Of a stretch of DNA of 64,000 nt, positions 1 through 8,832 are shown piece after piece. The position numbers and the translations under genes are program-made. Numbering within the stretch: position 1 is the stretch's first letter; each line of letters begins with the position of its first letter. Where the stretch lies: positions 2,108,001 through 2,172,000 of the forward strand of contig OZ246007.1 in assembly GCA_965230515.1 (NCBI GenBank). The letters run 5' to 3'. Source of the stretch: JAJFKB01 sp965230515. GTDB taxonomy: Bacteria; Pseudomonadota; Gammaproteobacteria; Pseudomonadales; IMCC2047. The notes below the pieces were generated by a model that was not told the origin of the DNA, did not search any database, and saw nothing but the letters and a program-made list of their open reading frames with translations.

Positions 1-1998
1 AACGTTGACAGTTGGCAAATGGATATTCCGCTCGGAATCTTCATGTATTTCTACCCGATATTCACTAGGCAGATTTTGTTCAGAAATAGCTTTTTCCAAC
101 TCCGCAACCCATGATCTGACTGTCGATTCGTCAGCCAATAAATCTTCGTTTAACGGCCCCAGATAGATCATCTGCTCTAAAACAGCCGCCGGATAAACAC
201 GTGATAAACGATCGATATTTGCAATCACCCCACGATATTCAGAGACCAGTTTTTCGAGGTGTTCACCACTAATCGCCGGGGCATCCTGATCAACGACAAG
301 CGCTGCATTTTCTAACGCGACCTGAATCATATAGGCATCTAACTCATCGTCATCCTTTACATACTGCTCCTGTTTTCCTTTTTTTACTTTATAAAGGGGT
401 GGTTGCGCGATGTAGACATGCCCTCGCTCTACTATCTCGCTCATTTGTCTGAAAAAGAATGTTAATAAAAGCGTTCTGATGTGCGATCCATCCACATCTG
501 CGTCCGTCATGATGATGATTCGATGATACCGAAGCTTATCCGGGTTAAATTCTTCGCGTCCAATACCGCATCCAAGGGCGGTAATAAGCGTGCCCACCTC
601 TGCTGAGGACAACATTTTGTCATATCGCGCTTTTTCGACATTAAGAATTTTACCTTTTAAAGGCAGAATAGCTTGGGTTTTCCGGTCTCTACCCTGCTTG
701 GCAGAACCTCCCGCTGAATCGCCCTCCACCAGGTAAAGCTCAGAAAGAGCCGGATCTTTTTCCTGGCAATCCGCCAGTTTTCCCGGTAAACCAGCAATAT
801 CAAGTGCGCCTTTTCGGCGGGTCATTTCGCGCGCCTTTCGTGCTGCCTCCCTTGCTCTGGCGGCATCCAGCATTTTTTGGACAACCTGCTTAGCATCTTG
901 CGGATTTTCAACAAGATAATCTGCTAGTGCCGCATTCATTTCCTGCTCTACGGCCGATTTAACCTCTGAAGAAACAAGTTTGTCTTTGGTTTGGGATGAA
1001 AATTTTGGATCCGGCACCTTAACCGAGACGATAGCTATCAAGCCCTCTCTGGCATCATCACCAGAGGTACTCACCTTGAACTTCTTAGCCAGATTTTCCT
1101 TTTCAATATAGGTGTTTAGCGTTCTTGTTAGCGAACCTCTAAAGCCTGCCAAATGCGTACCGCCATCGCGTTGCGGAATATTATTGGTAAAACAGAATAT
1201 ACTTTCCTGGAAAGAATCATTCCACTGCAAGGCGACTTCAACACCGACACCATCTTCTCTCGTGCAATTAAAGTGAAAAATCTTATTAATGGGTTTTTTA
1301 TTTTGATTGAGGTATTCAACAAAGGCTTTCAAACCGCCTTCATATTTAAAAAGCTCTTTTTGGCCCGATCGTTCATCTTTAAGCGAAATTCCAACACCGG
1401 AGTTTAGGAAAGAGAGCTCTCTCAGCCTTTTCGTTAGCTGGTCAAAATGGAATTCGATATTAGTAAACGTATCAGGAGAAGGTTTAAAATGGACCTCTGT
1501 ACCACTTCCTTCCGTTTCACCCACCACCGTTAATGGTGCTTGTGGAACTCCATGATGGTATACCTGCTCATAGACTTTACCATCTTTACGAATGGTTAGC
1601 GTCAACTCACTGGACAGCGCATTTACCACCGAAACACCAACCCCATGCAGCCCGCCAGACACCTTATAGGTGTTGTCATCGAACTTACCCCCAGCATGAA
1701 GAACAGTCATAATAACTTCTGCGGCAGAAACACCTTCTTCTTCGTGAATATCAACAGGAATACCACGACCATCATCTGAAACCGTAACGGATTCATCCGG
1801 ATGAATCACCACTTTAATCTCTGAACAAAACCCGGCCAACGCTTCGTCAATAGAGTTATCAACGAGCTCAAACACCATGTGATGCAGTCCAGTACCATCA
1901 TCGGTGTCTCCAATATACATACCCGGACGCTTTCGTACCGCATCCAATCCTTTTAGCACTTTAATACTGGATGAATCGTATACATTCTCTTCGCTCAT
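1..1998 (-). CDS. gyrB: DNA gyrase subunit B (3' end outside window)
   Basis: ATPase subunit of the type II topoisomerase that introduces negative supercoils. 666 codons are visible from the ATG at 1998 to the window edge; the family is about 800 residues, so the C-terminal end is missing. The GHKL ATPase part shows DNSIDEA, DDGRGIP and GGLHGVG. The TOPRIM part shows VEGDSAGG and TDADVDGSHI, which hold the metal-binding acids. PLKGKILNVEKA lies between them. It is the last gene of a minus-strand dnaA-dnaN-recF-gyrB run, 30 bases after recF. The reading frame is intact throughout. Identification is secure. Confidence 0.98.
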   Translation of the reverse strand, partial: MSEENVYDSSSIKVLKGLDAVRKRPGMYIGDTDDGTGLHHMVFELVDNSIDEALAGFCSEIKVVIHPDESVTVSDDGRGIPVDIHEEEGVSAAEVIMTVLHAGGKFDDNTYKVSGGLHGVGVSVVNALSSELTLTIRKDGKVYEQVYHHGVPQAPLTVVGETEGSGTEVHFKPSPDTFTNIEFHFDQLTKRLRELSFLNSGVGISLKDERSGQKELFKYEGGLKAFVEYLNQNKKPINKIFHFNCTREDGVGVEVALQWNDSFQESIFCFTNNIPQRDGGTHLAGFRGSLTRTLNTYIEKENLAKKFKVSTSGDDAREGLIAIVSVKVPDPKFSSQTKDKLVSSEVKSAVEQEMNAALADYLVENPQDAKQVVQKMLDAARAREAARKAREMTRRKGALDIAGLPGKLADCQEKDPALSELYLVEGDSAGGSAKQGRDRKTQAILPLKGKILNVEKARYDKMLSSAEVGTLITALGCGIGREEFNPDKLRYHRIIIMTDADVDGSHIRTLLLTFFFRQMSEIVERGHVYIAQPPLYKVKKGKQEQYVKDDDELDAYMIQVALENAALVVDQDAPAISGEHLEKLVSEYRGVIANIDRLSRVYPAAVLEQMIYLGPLNEDLLADESTVRSWVAELEKAISEQNLPSEYRVEIHEDSERNIHLPTVNV

Positions 1999-2028
1999 TC
2001 ATTTCTCCATAATTCGGGATAAATCCCA

Positions 2029-3117
2029 CTATTCTTTAACCAGGCTCCCTTGTTCCACGTGGAACAAGGCCCTTGAATCTTTGCCCCAGAAATTATCAAA
2101 CGGGGTAACGTTAACGCTAGTAGCAAAAACCTGCGAACCCATATTCGACAACATCTGGCAAAATCTTAACCGATGATCTTCGTCTAACTCTGCAGCGAGA
2201 TCATCTACCAAATAAATGGGGGTCTTTCCTGTTGTTTCTGTAAAGTAGCGACTTTGCGCTATCTTCAAAGCACAAATCACCATCTTTTGTTGTCCGCGGG
2301 ACAATGTCTCCGCAGCATCCATACCCAGACATCTAACCCTTAGATCCGCTCGCTGCGGACCGCAGTGAGTAAAACCTCTAGCCCTATCTCTGGCATAGCT
2401 TTGCTTTAACACGGCGCCAAGATCCGTTTTTTTATCCCACCCCTTAGAGAAAGAGATCGTCACCCCCTCTAAATCAGTCATGTCAGATAAGGCTTGATAA
2501 AAATGTGGTATGAAGCTCTCTATGTACCGCTCCCTATAAAACGCTATTTTTTCTGCGTACACTACAAACTCATCGTTCCAGGGAGATAACTCTTCCGGAC
2601 TATTAACTCCTTTTTTCAACAAACTATTTCTCTGCTTAAGGCAGCGCGAAAACTTTCTCCAAACATCCAGAAAAGCATGTTCCACGTGAAACACACCCCA
2701 ATCTGTAAATTGTCGCCGACCTAATGGCCCCCCATTCAGCAGAGAAAACGCGCCAGGATTAATCACCTGTATCGGCAGTAGCTCTAATAGCGGCGCGCTT
2801 GTCCGCACATAATCACTAGCCACCTTAATCTTGTTCATTCCCTCTACTGTCCGGGAAACGCCGATGCTTAGCGACAATCCCTCGTTTTTAGCAGCGACAC
2901 TGCCAAAAACGGTGCAACTCTTTTCACCGTACTGTATAAAGCTTCTGCTTTTATTGGTCAAAAATGACCGTGCCCTGCCTAAAAAATAGATTCCTTCCAG
3001 TACACTGGTTTTACCACTGCCATTAGGGCCTATTATCAAATTCATCTCACTATTGGGCGAAATGGAAACCCGAGTCAGATTTCGAAAGTGAGTAATCACT
3101 ATCTCTTTAAGAGCCAT
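2029..3117 (-). CDS. recF: DNA replication and repair ATPase RecF
   Basis: SMC-like ATPase that loads RecA at single-strand gaps with RecO and RecR. The 362 residues match the family length. The Walker A motif GPNGSGKTS is near residue 30, the ABC signature LSRGQQKM near residue 275, and the Walker B-like YLVDDLAAELD near 305. It lies between dnaN and gyrB, with a 71-base gap to dnaN. The gene body carries both parS-like sites of the window, so its sequence is constrained by segregation as well as coding. Confidence 0.97.
   Translation of the reverse strand: MALKEIVITHFRNLTRVSISPNSEMNLIIGPNGSGKTSVLEGIYFLGRARSFLTNKSRSFIQYGEKSCTVFGSVAAKNEGLSLSIGVSRTVEGMNKIKVASDYVRTSAPLLELLPIQVINPGAFSLLNGGPLGRRQFTDWGVFHVEHAFLDVWRKFSRCLKQRNSLLKKGVNSPEELSPWNDEFVVYAEKIAFYRERYIESFIPHFYQALSDMTDLEGVTISFSKGWDKKTDLGAVLKQSYARDRARGFTHCGPQRADLRVRCLGMDAAETLSRGQQKMVICALKIAQSRYFTETTGKTPIYLVDDLAAELDEDHRLRFCQMLSNMGSQVFATSVNVTPFDNFWGKDSRALFHVEQGSLVKE
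2051..2066. promoter_or_regulatory. parS: parS centromere site 1
   Basis: TGTTCCACGTGGAACA is a perfect 16-base palindrome and matches the ParB-binding parS consensus. It lies in the last codons of recF, about 12 kb from parB. ParB spreads from such sites near the origin. The exact palindrome leaves little doubt. Confidence 0.9.
2678..2693. promoter_or_regulatory. parS: parS centromere site 2
   Basis: TGTTCCACGTGAAACA differs from a perfect parS palindrome at one position. It lies in the middle of recF, about 0.6 kb from the first site. Paired parS sites near the origin are usual in gammaproteobacteria with chromosomal ParABS. Confidence 0.88.
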
Positions 3118-3188
3118 TAATCATTACGCCTGGCAAAAACTAAATTCTATCAACTGTAACTAATGGTCCTTTTTGCGCACCCGCGTTT

Positions 3189-4295
3189 CTATAGCCGCAT
3201 CGGCATCACTACGTAAATAGCATCATTTTGCTCAGCGACTTCCTCTATAACAGCACTGCTGTTCGCATCTGACAGGGTGATTTTGATTTCACTACTCTCT
3301 GTAACCGAAAGCACATCCAGCATATAACTTACATTAAAGCCTATTTCGAGCCGATCCCCGGTATAATTGATTGGCATCGACTCTTCAGCTTCCTCCTGCT
3401 CTGGATTATTTGCGAAAACCTGTAGCTGAGAATCCTGTATGATCAGCCTGACACCACGATATTTTTCATTGGATAGAATCGCTGCCCGGTTCAGAACCTG
3501 CTTTAACTCCTCCCTTTCTGCTACCAACTCTTTGGTGCCACCTTTTGGAATAACCTGCTCATAGTCCGGGAACTTCCCATCAACAAGTTTGGAGGTAAAC
3601 GTGAAATTAGCGGTAACCGCCCTGATATGATTGCTGCTTATTACAATTCGGGTATTTTCTTCCGGCTCCAACAACAATCGGCTTAACTCCAAAACCCCTT
3701 TTCGCGGAATAATAACCTGCTGCAGGTCTATATCCGAAATATCCGCTTGCGCCTGACATAGCGCTAATCGATGGCCGTCTGTAGCAACTGCCTTTAACAT
3801 TCCAGGGCTAATTTCAAATAACATGCCATTGAGATAGTAGCGCACATCCTGTTGCGCCATTGCAACTCCCGTTCGCTCAATCACGTGCCGCAATGCACTC
3901 TGGGAAATCTCAACTTCCAGACTTTTCGGTTTTTCCTCTACATTAGGAAAATCTGTTGCCGGTAAGGTAGATAGAGAAAACCGGCTACGGCCCGCCTTAA
4001 TGACCAACTTTTCGCCTTCCTGCTGAATATTGATAACGGATTGTTCGGGCAATGTTTTACAAATATCCATCATCTTCCTGGCAGGAACGGTGATTTCGCC
4101 TGCCTCTCCAGGTTGCTCCAACTGAACACGCCCCACCAGCTCCACTTCCAGATCAGTGCCGGTCAGAGACAGACTGTCGCCGTCGACCACGATCAGTATG
4201 TTTGATAGTACCGGCAACGTTTGACGGCGCTCAACCACCCCCGCGACCAAAGTCAAAGGCTTTAGCAATTCTTCTCTGGAGATGACAAATTTCAT
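3189..4295 (-). CDS. dnaN: DNA polymerase III beta sliding clamp
   Basis: Ring-shaped processivity clamp that tethers DNA polymerases, including the ImuB/DnaE2 pair encoded later in this window. The 368 residues are close to the usual 366. The N-terminus MKFVISREELLKPL, the block RHVIERTGVAMAQQDVRYYLNGM and the C-terminal VVMPMRL are characteristic, and three clamp domains fit the length. It lies between dnaA and recF, with an 89-base gap to dnaA. Confidence 0.98.
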   Translation of the reverse strand: MKFVISREELLKPLTLVAGVVERRQTLPVLSNILIVVDGDSLSLTGTDLEVELVGRVQLEQPGEAGEITVPARKMMDICKTLPEQSVINIQQEGEKLVIKAGRSRFSLSTLPATDFPNVEEKPKSLEVEISQSALRHVIERTGVAMAQQDVRYYLNGMLFEISPGMLKAVATDGHRLALCQAQADISDIDLQQVIIPRKGVLELSRLLLEPEENTRIVISSNHIRAVTANFTFTSKLVDGKFPDYEQVIPKGGTKELVAEREELKQVLNRAAILSNEKYRGVRLIIQDSQLQVFANNPEQEEAEESMPINYTGDRLEIGFNVSYMLDVLSVTESSEIKITLSDANSSAVIEEVAEQNDAIYVVMPMRL

Positions 4296-4384
4296 ATTGT
4301 TATCCTCTGTTCTTCATATTATTCTTCAAGCTCACTATCCGGTCTCTCAGCAATTATCATCGGGATATCACTTCCTTTCGATGA

Positions 4385-5776
4385 CTATGTTGTTAATAAT
4401 CGCATCAGGTTCTTATAGTCTTCCCGAATATCATTATTGGTTTCGCTCAGCTCTTTTACTTTCCGGCACGCATGCAGAACGGTAGTGTGATCGCGCCCAC
4501 CAAAAAAATCACCGATCTCAGGCAGACTGTGATTAGTTAGCTCTTTTGCCAAAGCCATTGCAACTTGCCGCGGCCTGGCTACTGAACGGCTTCGTCTTTT
4601 TGAAAGCATGTCAACCATCTTGATCTTGTAATACTCGGCGACCGTTCTTTGTATATTATCAACGCAAACCAGTTTATCCTGCACAGCAAAAAGATCTTTC
4701 AAGGCATCCCTAACAAACTCGACACTGATCTCACTACCAGTGAAGTGAGCGCTTGCTATCACCCTTTTAAGCGCTCCTTCTAGCTCTCGAACATTTGACC
4801 TTATTTTTTGTGCTATAAAAAAGGCTACATCCTTTGGTAAAGTAACGTTGGCCTGATCCGCCTTTTTGAGCAATATTGCCACCCGCGTTTCCAGTTCCGG
4901 CGGCTCTACAGCTACCGTCAAACCCCAGCCAAATCGCGATTTAAGCCTCTCTTCCAGTCCCTTGATCTCTTTTGGATACCGATCACAGGTCAATATCATC
5001 TGCTGTTCACTTTCCAAAAGCGCATTAAAGGTATGGAAGAACTCTTCCTGGGAACGCTCCTTCGCTGCGAAAAACTGAATATCATCAATGAGCAGCGCAT
5101 CGACAGACCGATAAAACCGCTTAAATTCGTTAATAGCGTTCATCTGCAGCGCCTTCACCATATCGGCGACAAAGCGCTCCGAATGCAAATAAACCACTTT
5201 AGCATTCGGGTTTTGCTTGAGCATATAATCACCAACAGCGTGCATTAAATGGGTTTTACCAAGACCCACACCGCCATATATAAACAAGGGGTTATAAGCA
5301 CCGCCCGGGTTTTCCGCCACCTGGACAGCTGCCGCTCTTGCCAACTGGTTGGACTTGCCCTCTACAAACGTGTCAAATGTAAAAGCTCTATTCAAACCGC
5401 TGGTCGGTTTTTCTTTGCCGTTTGTTTTACTATTATCAAGCGCTTGCGATCGATTACCAAATTTTGGTGGGCCTTTTTTTGAGTCTTTTTTCAGTACTTC
5501 AGCTTGCTGCGGCTCCCCGAGTGATTGCTCATCCGCGCTAGTTCCGATAACCACTTCAACCTTGACAACATCTCCCTGAATATCACTTACAATTTCACTT
5601 ATTCGATTCAGATATCGTTGAGAAACCCAATCCAATACAAACCGGTTCGGTGCCAGCAATGTTAGATTGCCATCGACCAAATCAGACTGTAACGGTCTTA
5701 TCCACGTATTAAATTGTTGTTCTGGAAGCTCCTTCTGCAGTCTTCCAACACAACTAGCCCATATCTTTTTGGCCAT
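4385..5776 (-). CDS. dnaA: Chromosomal replication initiator DnaA
   Basis: AAA+ initiator that binds DnaA boxes and melts the origin. The 463 residues include domain I (starting MAKKIWASCVGRLQ), a polar linker at about 90-130, the Walker A GGVGLGKTHLMHAVG near 170, the Walker B LLIDDIQFF near 235, and the C-terminal helix-turn-helix signature GGRDHTTVLHACRKV near 430. A perfect DnaA box lies about 110 bases upstream of its start, which suggests autoregulation. It is the first gene of the minus-strand dnaA-dnaN-recF-gyrB run. Confidence 0.98.
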   Translation of the reverse strand: MAKKIWASCVGRLQKELPEQQFNTWIRPLQSDLVDGNLTLLAPNRFVLDWVSQRYLNRISEIVSDIQGDVVKVEVVIGTSADEQSLGEPQQAEVLKKDSKKGPPKFGNRSQALDNSKTNGKEKPTSGLNRAFTFDTFVEGKSNQLARAAAVQVAENPGGAYNPLFIYGGVGLGKTHLMHAVGDYMLKQNPNAKVVYLHSERFVADMVKALQMNAINEFKRFYRSVDALLIDDIQFFAAKERSQEEFFHTFNALLESEQQMILTCDRYPKEIKGLEERLKSRFGWGLTVAVEPPELETRVAILLKKADQANVTLPKDVAFFIAQKIRSNVRELEGALKRVIASAHFTGSEISVEFVRDALKDLFAVQDKLVCVDNIQRTVAEYYKIKMVDMLSKRRSRSVARPRQVAMALAKELTNHSLPEIGDFFGGRDHTTVLHACRKVKELSETNNDIREDYKNLMRLLTT

Positions 5777-5885
5777 TCACCATTTTTCTCTAATTATTAT
5801 GCTTTCCAAATAAAACTTTAATCGCTAACCGAAACAATAGTACCCCGATCAGTAGAACCCAGCATTTTAACCTTTTCGAGTAAAC

Positions 5886-5894
5886 TTATCCACA
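5886..5894 (+). promoter_or_regulatory. DnaA box (perfect consensus)
   Basis: TTATCCACA exactly matches the strong DnaA box. It sits about 110 bases upstream of the dnaA start codon and borders an AT-rich stretch. It could serve DnaA autoregulation or origin function. Confidence 0.85.
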
Positions 5895-6200
5895 GGATAA
5901 AAATTTTATTTATGTTAATAAATTCAATGGTTTGCAAAAAATATTTTTATAGGTAACTGTTAATCTATATAAAATTTTAAGACGGGTTTGTGCTAAAAAA
6001 TTTTGTATGTGTCACTATTCAAATTTACCCTTTAGAAAGGACTTTTGATTAACCAGGAGTATGCATCATAACAGGAAGGAAAAGGCGTTACTTTCAATCG
6101 CCCCTTTTAAAGTGTTCGATAAAACAGGTGCCTTAAAACGTACCTGTTTCGAAAATACGCTAAGTTATTGAAAATTTATTAGCTTTTATTGAGGAATAAA

Positions 6201-6229
6201 TTGCAGATTGCCTCCGAATTCACTAGAAT
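6201..6229 (+). promoter_or_regulatory. rpmH promoter
   Basis: TTGCAG (6201-6206) and TAGAAT (6224-6229) are separated by exactly 17 bases and lie about 60 bases upstream of rpmH. This is a good sigma-70 type promoter read from sequence only. Confidence 0.6.
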
Positions 6230-6286
6230 CCTCGCTCCCAAAATACCGGTAATTAACCGATATAAGATTCGTGTGGAGTAATTTCG

Positions 6287-6421
6287 ATGAAAAGAACTTT
6301 TCAACCCAGTAATTTAAAACGTAAACGCACTCATGGTTTCAGGGCAAGAATGGCAACCAAAAATGGCCGTCTGGTGATAAATCGCCGCCGCGCTAAAGGT
6401 CGAAAACGACTTACTGCTTAA
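6287..6421 (+). CDS. rpmH: 50S ribosomal protein L34
   Basis: A 44-residue, very basic ribosomal protein. Translation gives MKRTFQPSNLKRKRTHGF, then RARMATKNGRLVINRRRAKG and a KRLTA end, the usual L34 sequence and length. GGAG at 6275-6278 precedes the ATG. It is the first gene of the conserved rpmH-rnpA-yidD-yidC-mnmE run. Confidence 0.98.
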   Translation: MKRTFQPSNLKRKRTHGFRARMATKNGRLVINRRRAKGRKRLTA

Positions 6422-6454
6422 TCGCCTTTATGCGTCTGCTGCTGCCCATTTTGC

Positions 6455-6823
6455 ATGGTCAGATTTGGGTTTACTAAACAAAAGCGGTTATTAAAAGCTC
6501 GCGATTTTCAGCGAGTTTTCGATCGTTCCAGCGTGAAAGCCTCTTCGCGGGTAATGCTGTTAATAGCAGCGCCCAATGACCTGAGCCAACCACGGATTGG
6601 CTTCATTATTGCGAAAAAGCAGGTTCGTTTAGCGGTAAAGCGAAACCGCATCAAACGTGTCATTCGCGAAACCTTCCGCCATTTAGACTCTGAAGATTTC
6701 TCCTATGATGTTATTCTGCTGGCTCGCAAAGGCGTGGATCAGCAGAGCAACAGGAAAATTCGATCCGAATTTGAGCACCTTTGGCAAAAATTAAAGCGGC
6801 GGGCCAATAGTGAGGGCAGTTGA
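6455..6823 (+). CDS. rnpA: Ribonuclease P protein component
   Basis: Basic protein subunit of RNase P, which trims the 5' leader of tRNA precursors. The 122 residues are of family length. The signature RLAVKRNRIKRVIRE lies at about residues 58-72, and FGFTKQKRLLKARDFQRVF opens the protein. It follows rpmH by 33 bases, and its stop overlaps the possible TTG start of yidD. The RNA subunit gene (rnpB) is not in this window. Confidence 0.97.
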   Translation: MVRFGFTKQKRLLKARDFQRVFDRSSVKASSRVMLLIAAPNDLSQPRIGFIIAKKQVRLAVKRNRIKRVIRETFRHLDSEDFSYDVILLARKGVDQQSNRKIRSEFEHLWQKLKRRANSEGS

Positions 6824-7113
6824 ATACTTTCATGCGTAGATTAACTAAACTGATTTTTAAAGGGTATCGGTTTGTTATCAGTCCGTTACTTGGTAACAAC
6901 TGCCGATTCTACCCTTCCTGTTCCTGCTATGCAGAAACCGCCATTCTTCGATTTGGCTTTTTTCGAGGTTTCTGGATGTCTCTTAGGCGCCTGTCAAAAT
7001 GCCACCCTTGGCACGAAGGGGGCCTGGACCCTGTTCCAGAGCTTAATGAAACCAAGATAAACACCTCTACTCCATCGACAAAAAGAGATGCTTCATGGAC
7101 GCACAACGTATAG
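6820..7113 (+). CDS. yidD: Membrane protein insertion efficiency factor YidD
   Basis: Small membrane-associated protein that aids YidC-dependent insertion. It shows the family core GYRFVISPLLGNNCRFYPSCS and then KCHPWHEGGLDPVP, with the conserved cysteine. The TTG at 6820 overlaps the rnpA stop, but the in-frame ATG at 6832 (MRRLTKLIFKGYRF) fits homologues better and is the likelier start. The 3' end overlaps yidC by 19 bases, so translation of the two is probably coupled. The tail after PVPELNETK is of no recognised type. Confidence 0.93.
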   Translation: MNTFMRRLTKLIFKGYRFVISPLLGNNCRFYPSCSCYAETAILRFGFFRGFWMSLRRLSKCHPWHEGGLDPVPELNETKINTSTPSTKRDASWTHNV

Positions 7114-8789
7114 TTCTTATCTTATCACTTGCTGTGGTAAGTTACTTATTGCTACAGGCCTGGAACGAGGACTACGGACAACCGGTCCCCGTTACACCCG
7201 TTTCCATAGAGCAAAACACCACAACCGCTGACATAGTGGCCAACAACCAACCTGAAGTAACTGCTGATTTACCTGTTGCCACTCAGGATGTGCAGGATAT
7301 TCCGAGTACTGGTGCAAAGATAAAAGAACCTCTGACTACATCTCAGAAGATATCAGTTAAAACCGATGTACTGTCACTGCTGATCGACCCGGTTGGCGGT
7401 GATGTCAGCTATGCGGCGTTAAGGGCCTATCCCAGAATCATTAACCAGCCTGATGATCCATTCGTGCTGCTGGAACAAAATACCGAGCGAACCTATATTG
7501 CGCAAAGCGGGCTGATTGGCACCCACGGCCCGGATGCTAATCCTGGTGGACGGCCATTATATACGGCTTCTCAGAACAGTTATTCGTTGGCCGATGGAGC
7601 GCAACAACTGGTTGTCGAATTAAGCTTTAGGGATCAAAGGGGCGTTAATATCGTAAAACGTTATACCCTGCTGCGCGGCGACTATCTGGTTAAGGTTGAA
7701 TATCTGATCGATAATCAGTCCGCGGAGGCTTGGCAAGCGAACTTCTTTGCGCAATTTAAAAGGGACAACAGTCCGGATCCAAGTGAAATGACCAGCATGG
7801 GCATGAAGTCCTTTGTAGGGGCAGCCATCACCTCCCCGGATCAGCGCTACGAAAAAATTGACTTTGAAGATTTTGCTGAGTCACCGTTGAAGCTGAAAAA
7901 CACTGGTGGCTGGATAGCCATGTTACAGCACTATTTTGTCAGTGCCTGGGTGCCCGATAAAAATCTTCAGCATAGCTACCAAACCCGCAAAAACAATAAA
8001 GGTGAAAATATCGCCGGCTTGGTAAGCCCGGCTATTACTGTACAGCCCGGAGCCAGCGCAACCACCTCTTCACAGCTCTACATGGGCCCTAAAACACAGG
8101 ACCGCTTAAAAGAGATCTCTCCATCACTGGAACTAACCGTAGATTACGGATGGCTTTGGTTTATAGCCCAACCGCTATTTTGGCTGTTATCAACCCTACA
8201 TGGCTTTTTGGGTAATTGGGGCTGGGCTATTATTTTCACTACCCTGGTCGTAAAACTGCTGTTCTTTCAGTTATCAGCAACCAGTTATAAATCCATGGCT
8301 AATATGCGCCGTGTGGGACCCGAATTACAACGCCTTAAAGAAAGATACGGTGACGATCGGCAGAAGATGTCCACCGCCATGATGGAACTGTATAAGAAAG
8401 AAAAGATCAATCCGCTCGGCGGCTGCTTACCAATACTTGTACAAATGCCCGTTTTTATTGCACTTTATTGGGTTCTACTGGAAAGTGTCGAACTGCGACA
8501 AGCCCCTTTTATGTTCTGGCTCAATGACCTCTCGGTCAAAGATCCCTACTTCATTCTGCCTATTGTGATGGGTGCTACGATGTTTTTCCAGCAAACCCTC
8601 AATCCTGAGCCGCCAGACCCTATGCAAGCCAAGGTAATGAAGATGATGCCCATTATGTTTACCTTTTTCTTTCTGTGGTTCCCGGCAGGGCTGGTACTTT
8701 ACTGGGTGGTCAATAATATCCTGTCCATCGCTCAGCAGTGGGTTATTACCAAGAACATTGAGAAATCAGCAGCGGCCAAAGGGACCTAA
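7095..8789 (+). CDS. yidC: Membrane protein insertase YidC
   Basis: Inner-membrane insertase that works alone or with SecYEG. The 564 residues match the long Gram-negative form: an N-terminal membrane anchor (IVLILSLAVVSYLLLQAW), a large periplasmic domain to about residue 340, then the conserved five-helix core. In the core INPLGGCLPILVQMPVFIALYW and FPAGLVLYWVVNN are typical. It overlaps yidD and is followed by mnmE after 43 bases. Confidence 0.97.
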   Translation: MDAQRIVLILSLAVVSYLLLQAWNEDYGQPVPVTPVSIEQNTTTADIVANNQPEVTADLPVATQDVQDIPSTGAKIKEPLTTSQKISVKTDVLSLLIDPVGGDVSYAALRAYPRIINQPDDPFVLLEQNTERTYIAQSGLIGTHGPDANPGGRPLYTASQNSYSLADGAQQLVVELSFRDQRGVNIVKRYTLLRGDYLVKVEYLIDNQSAEAWQANFFAQFKRDNSPDPSEMTSMGMKSFVGAAITSPDQRYEKIDFEDFAESPLKLKNTGGWIAMLQHYFVSAWVPDKNLQHSYQTRKNNKGENIAGLVSPAITVQPGASATTSSQLYMGPKTQDRLKEISPSLELTVDYGWLWFIAQPLFWLLSTLHGFLGNWGWAIIFTTLVVKLLFFQLSATSYKSMANMRRVGPELQRLKERYGDDRQKMSTAMMELYKKEKINPLGGCLPILVQMPVFIALYWVLLESVELRQAPFMFWLNDLSVKDPYFILPIVMGATMFFQQTLNPEPPDPMQAKVMKMMPIMFTFFFLWFPAGLVLYWVVNNILSIAQQWVITKNIEKSAAAKGT

Positions 8790-8832
8790 TACAGTTTTCA
8801 AACGCTGTCAAAATGCTGGCTGAAAATCGAAA

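Larger units (their letters stand above)
5777..6286. other. dnaA-rpmH intergenic region (divergent promoters, possible origin)
   Basis: This 510-base gap separates divergent dnaA and rpmH, the oriC position in Pseudomonas. It has one perfect DnaA box at 5886-5894, an AT-rich stretch at about 5897-6010, a perfect 8-base inverted repeat (AAACAGGT at 6122-6129 with ACCTGTTT at 6142-6149), and an imperfect hairpin near 6080-6110. I found only one consensus DnaA box, which is few for an origin. It may be the dnaA control region rather than the working origin. See the mnmE-mnmG gap for the stronger candidate. Confidence 0.6.
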
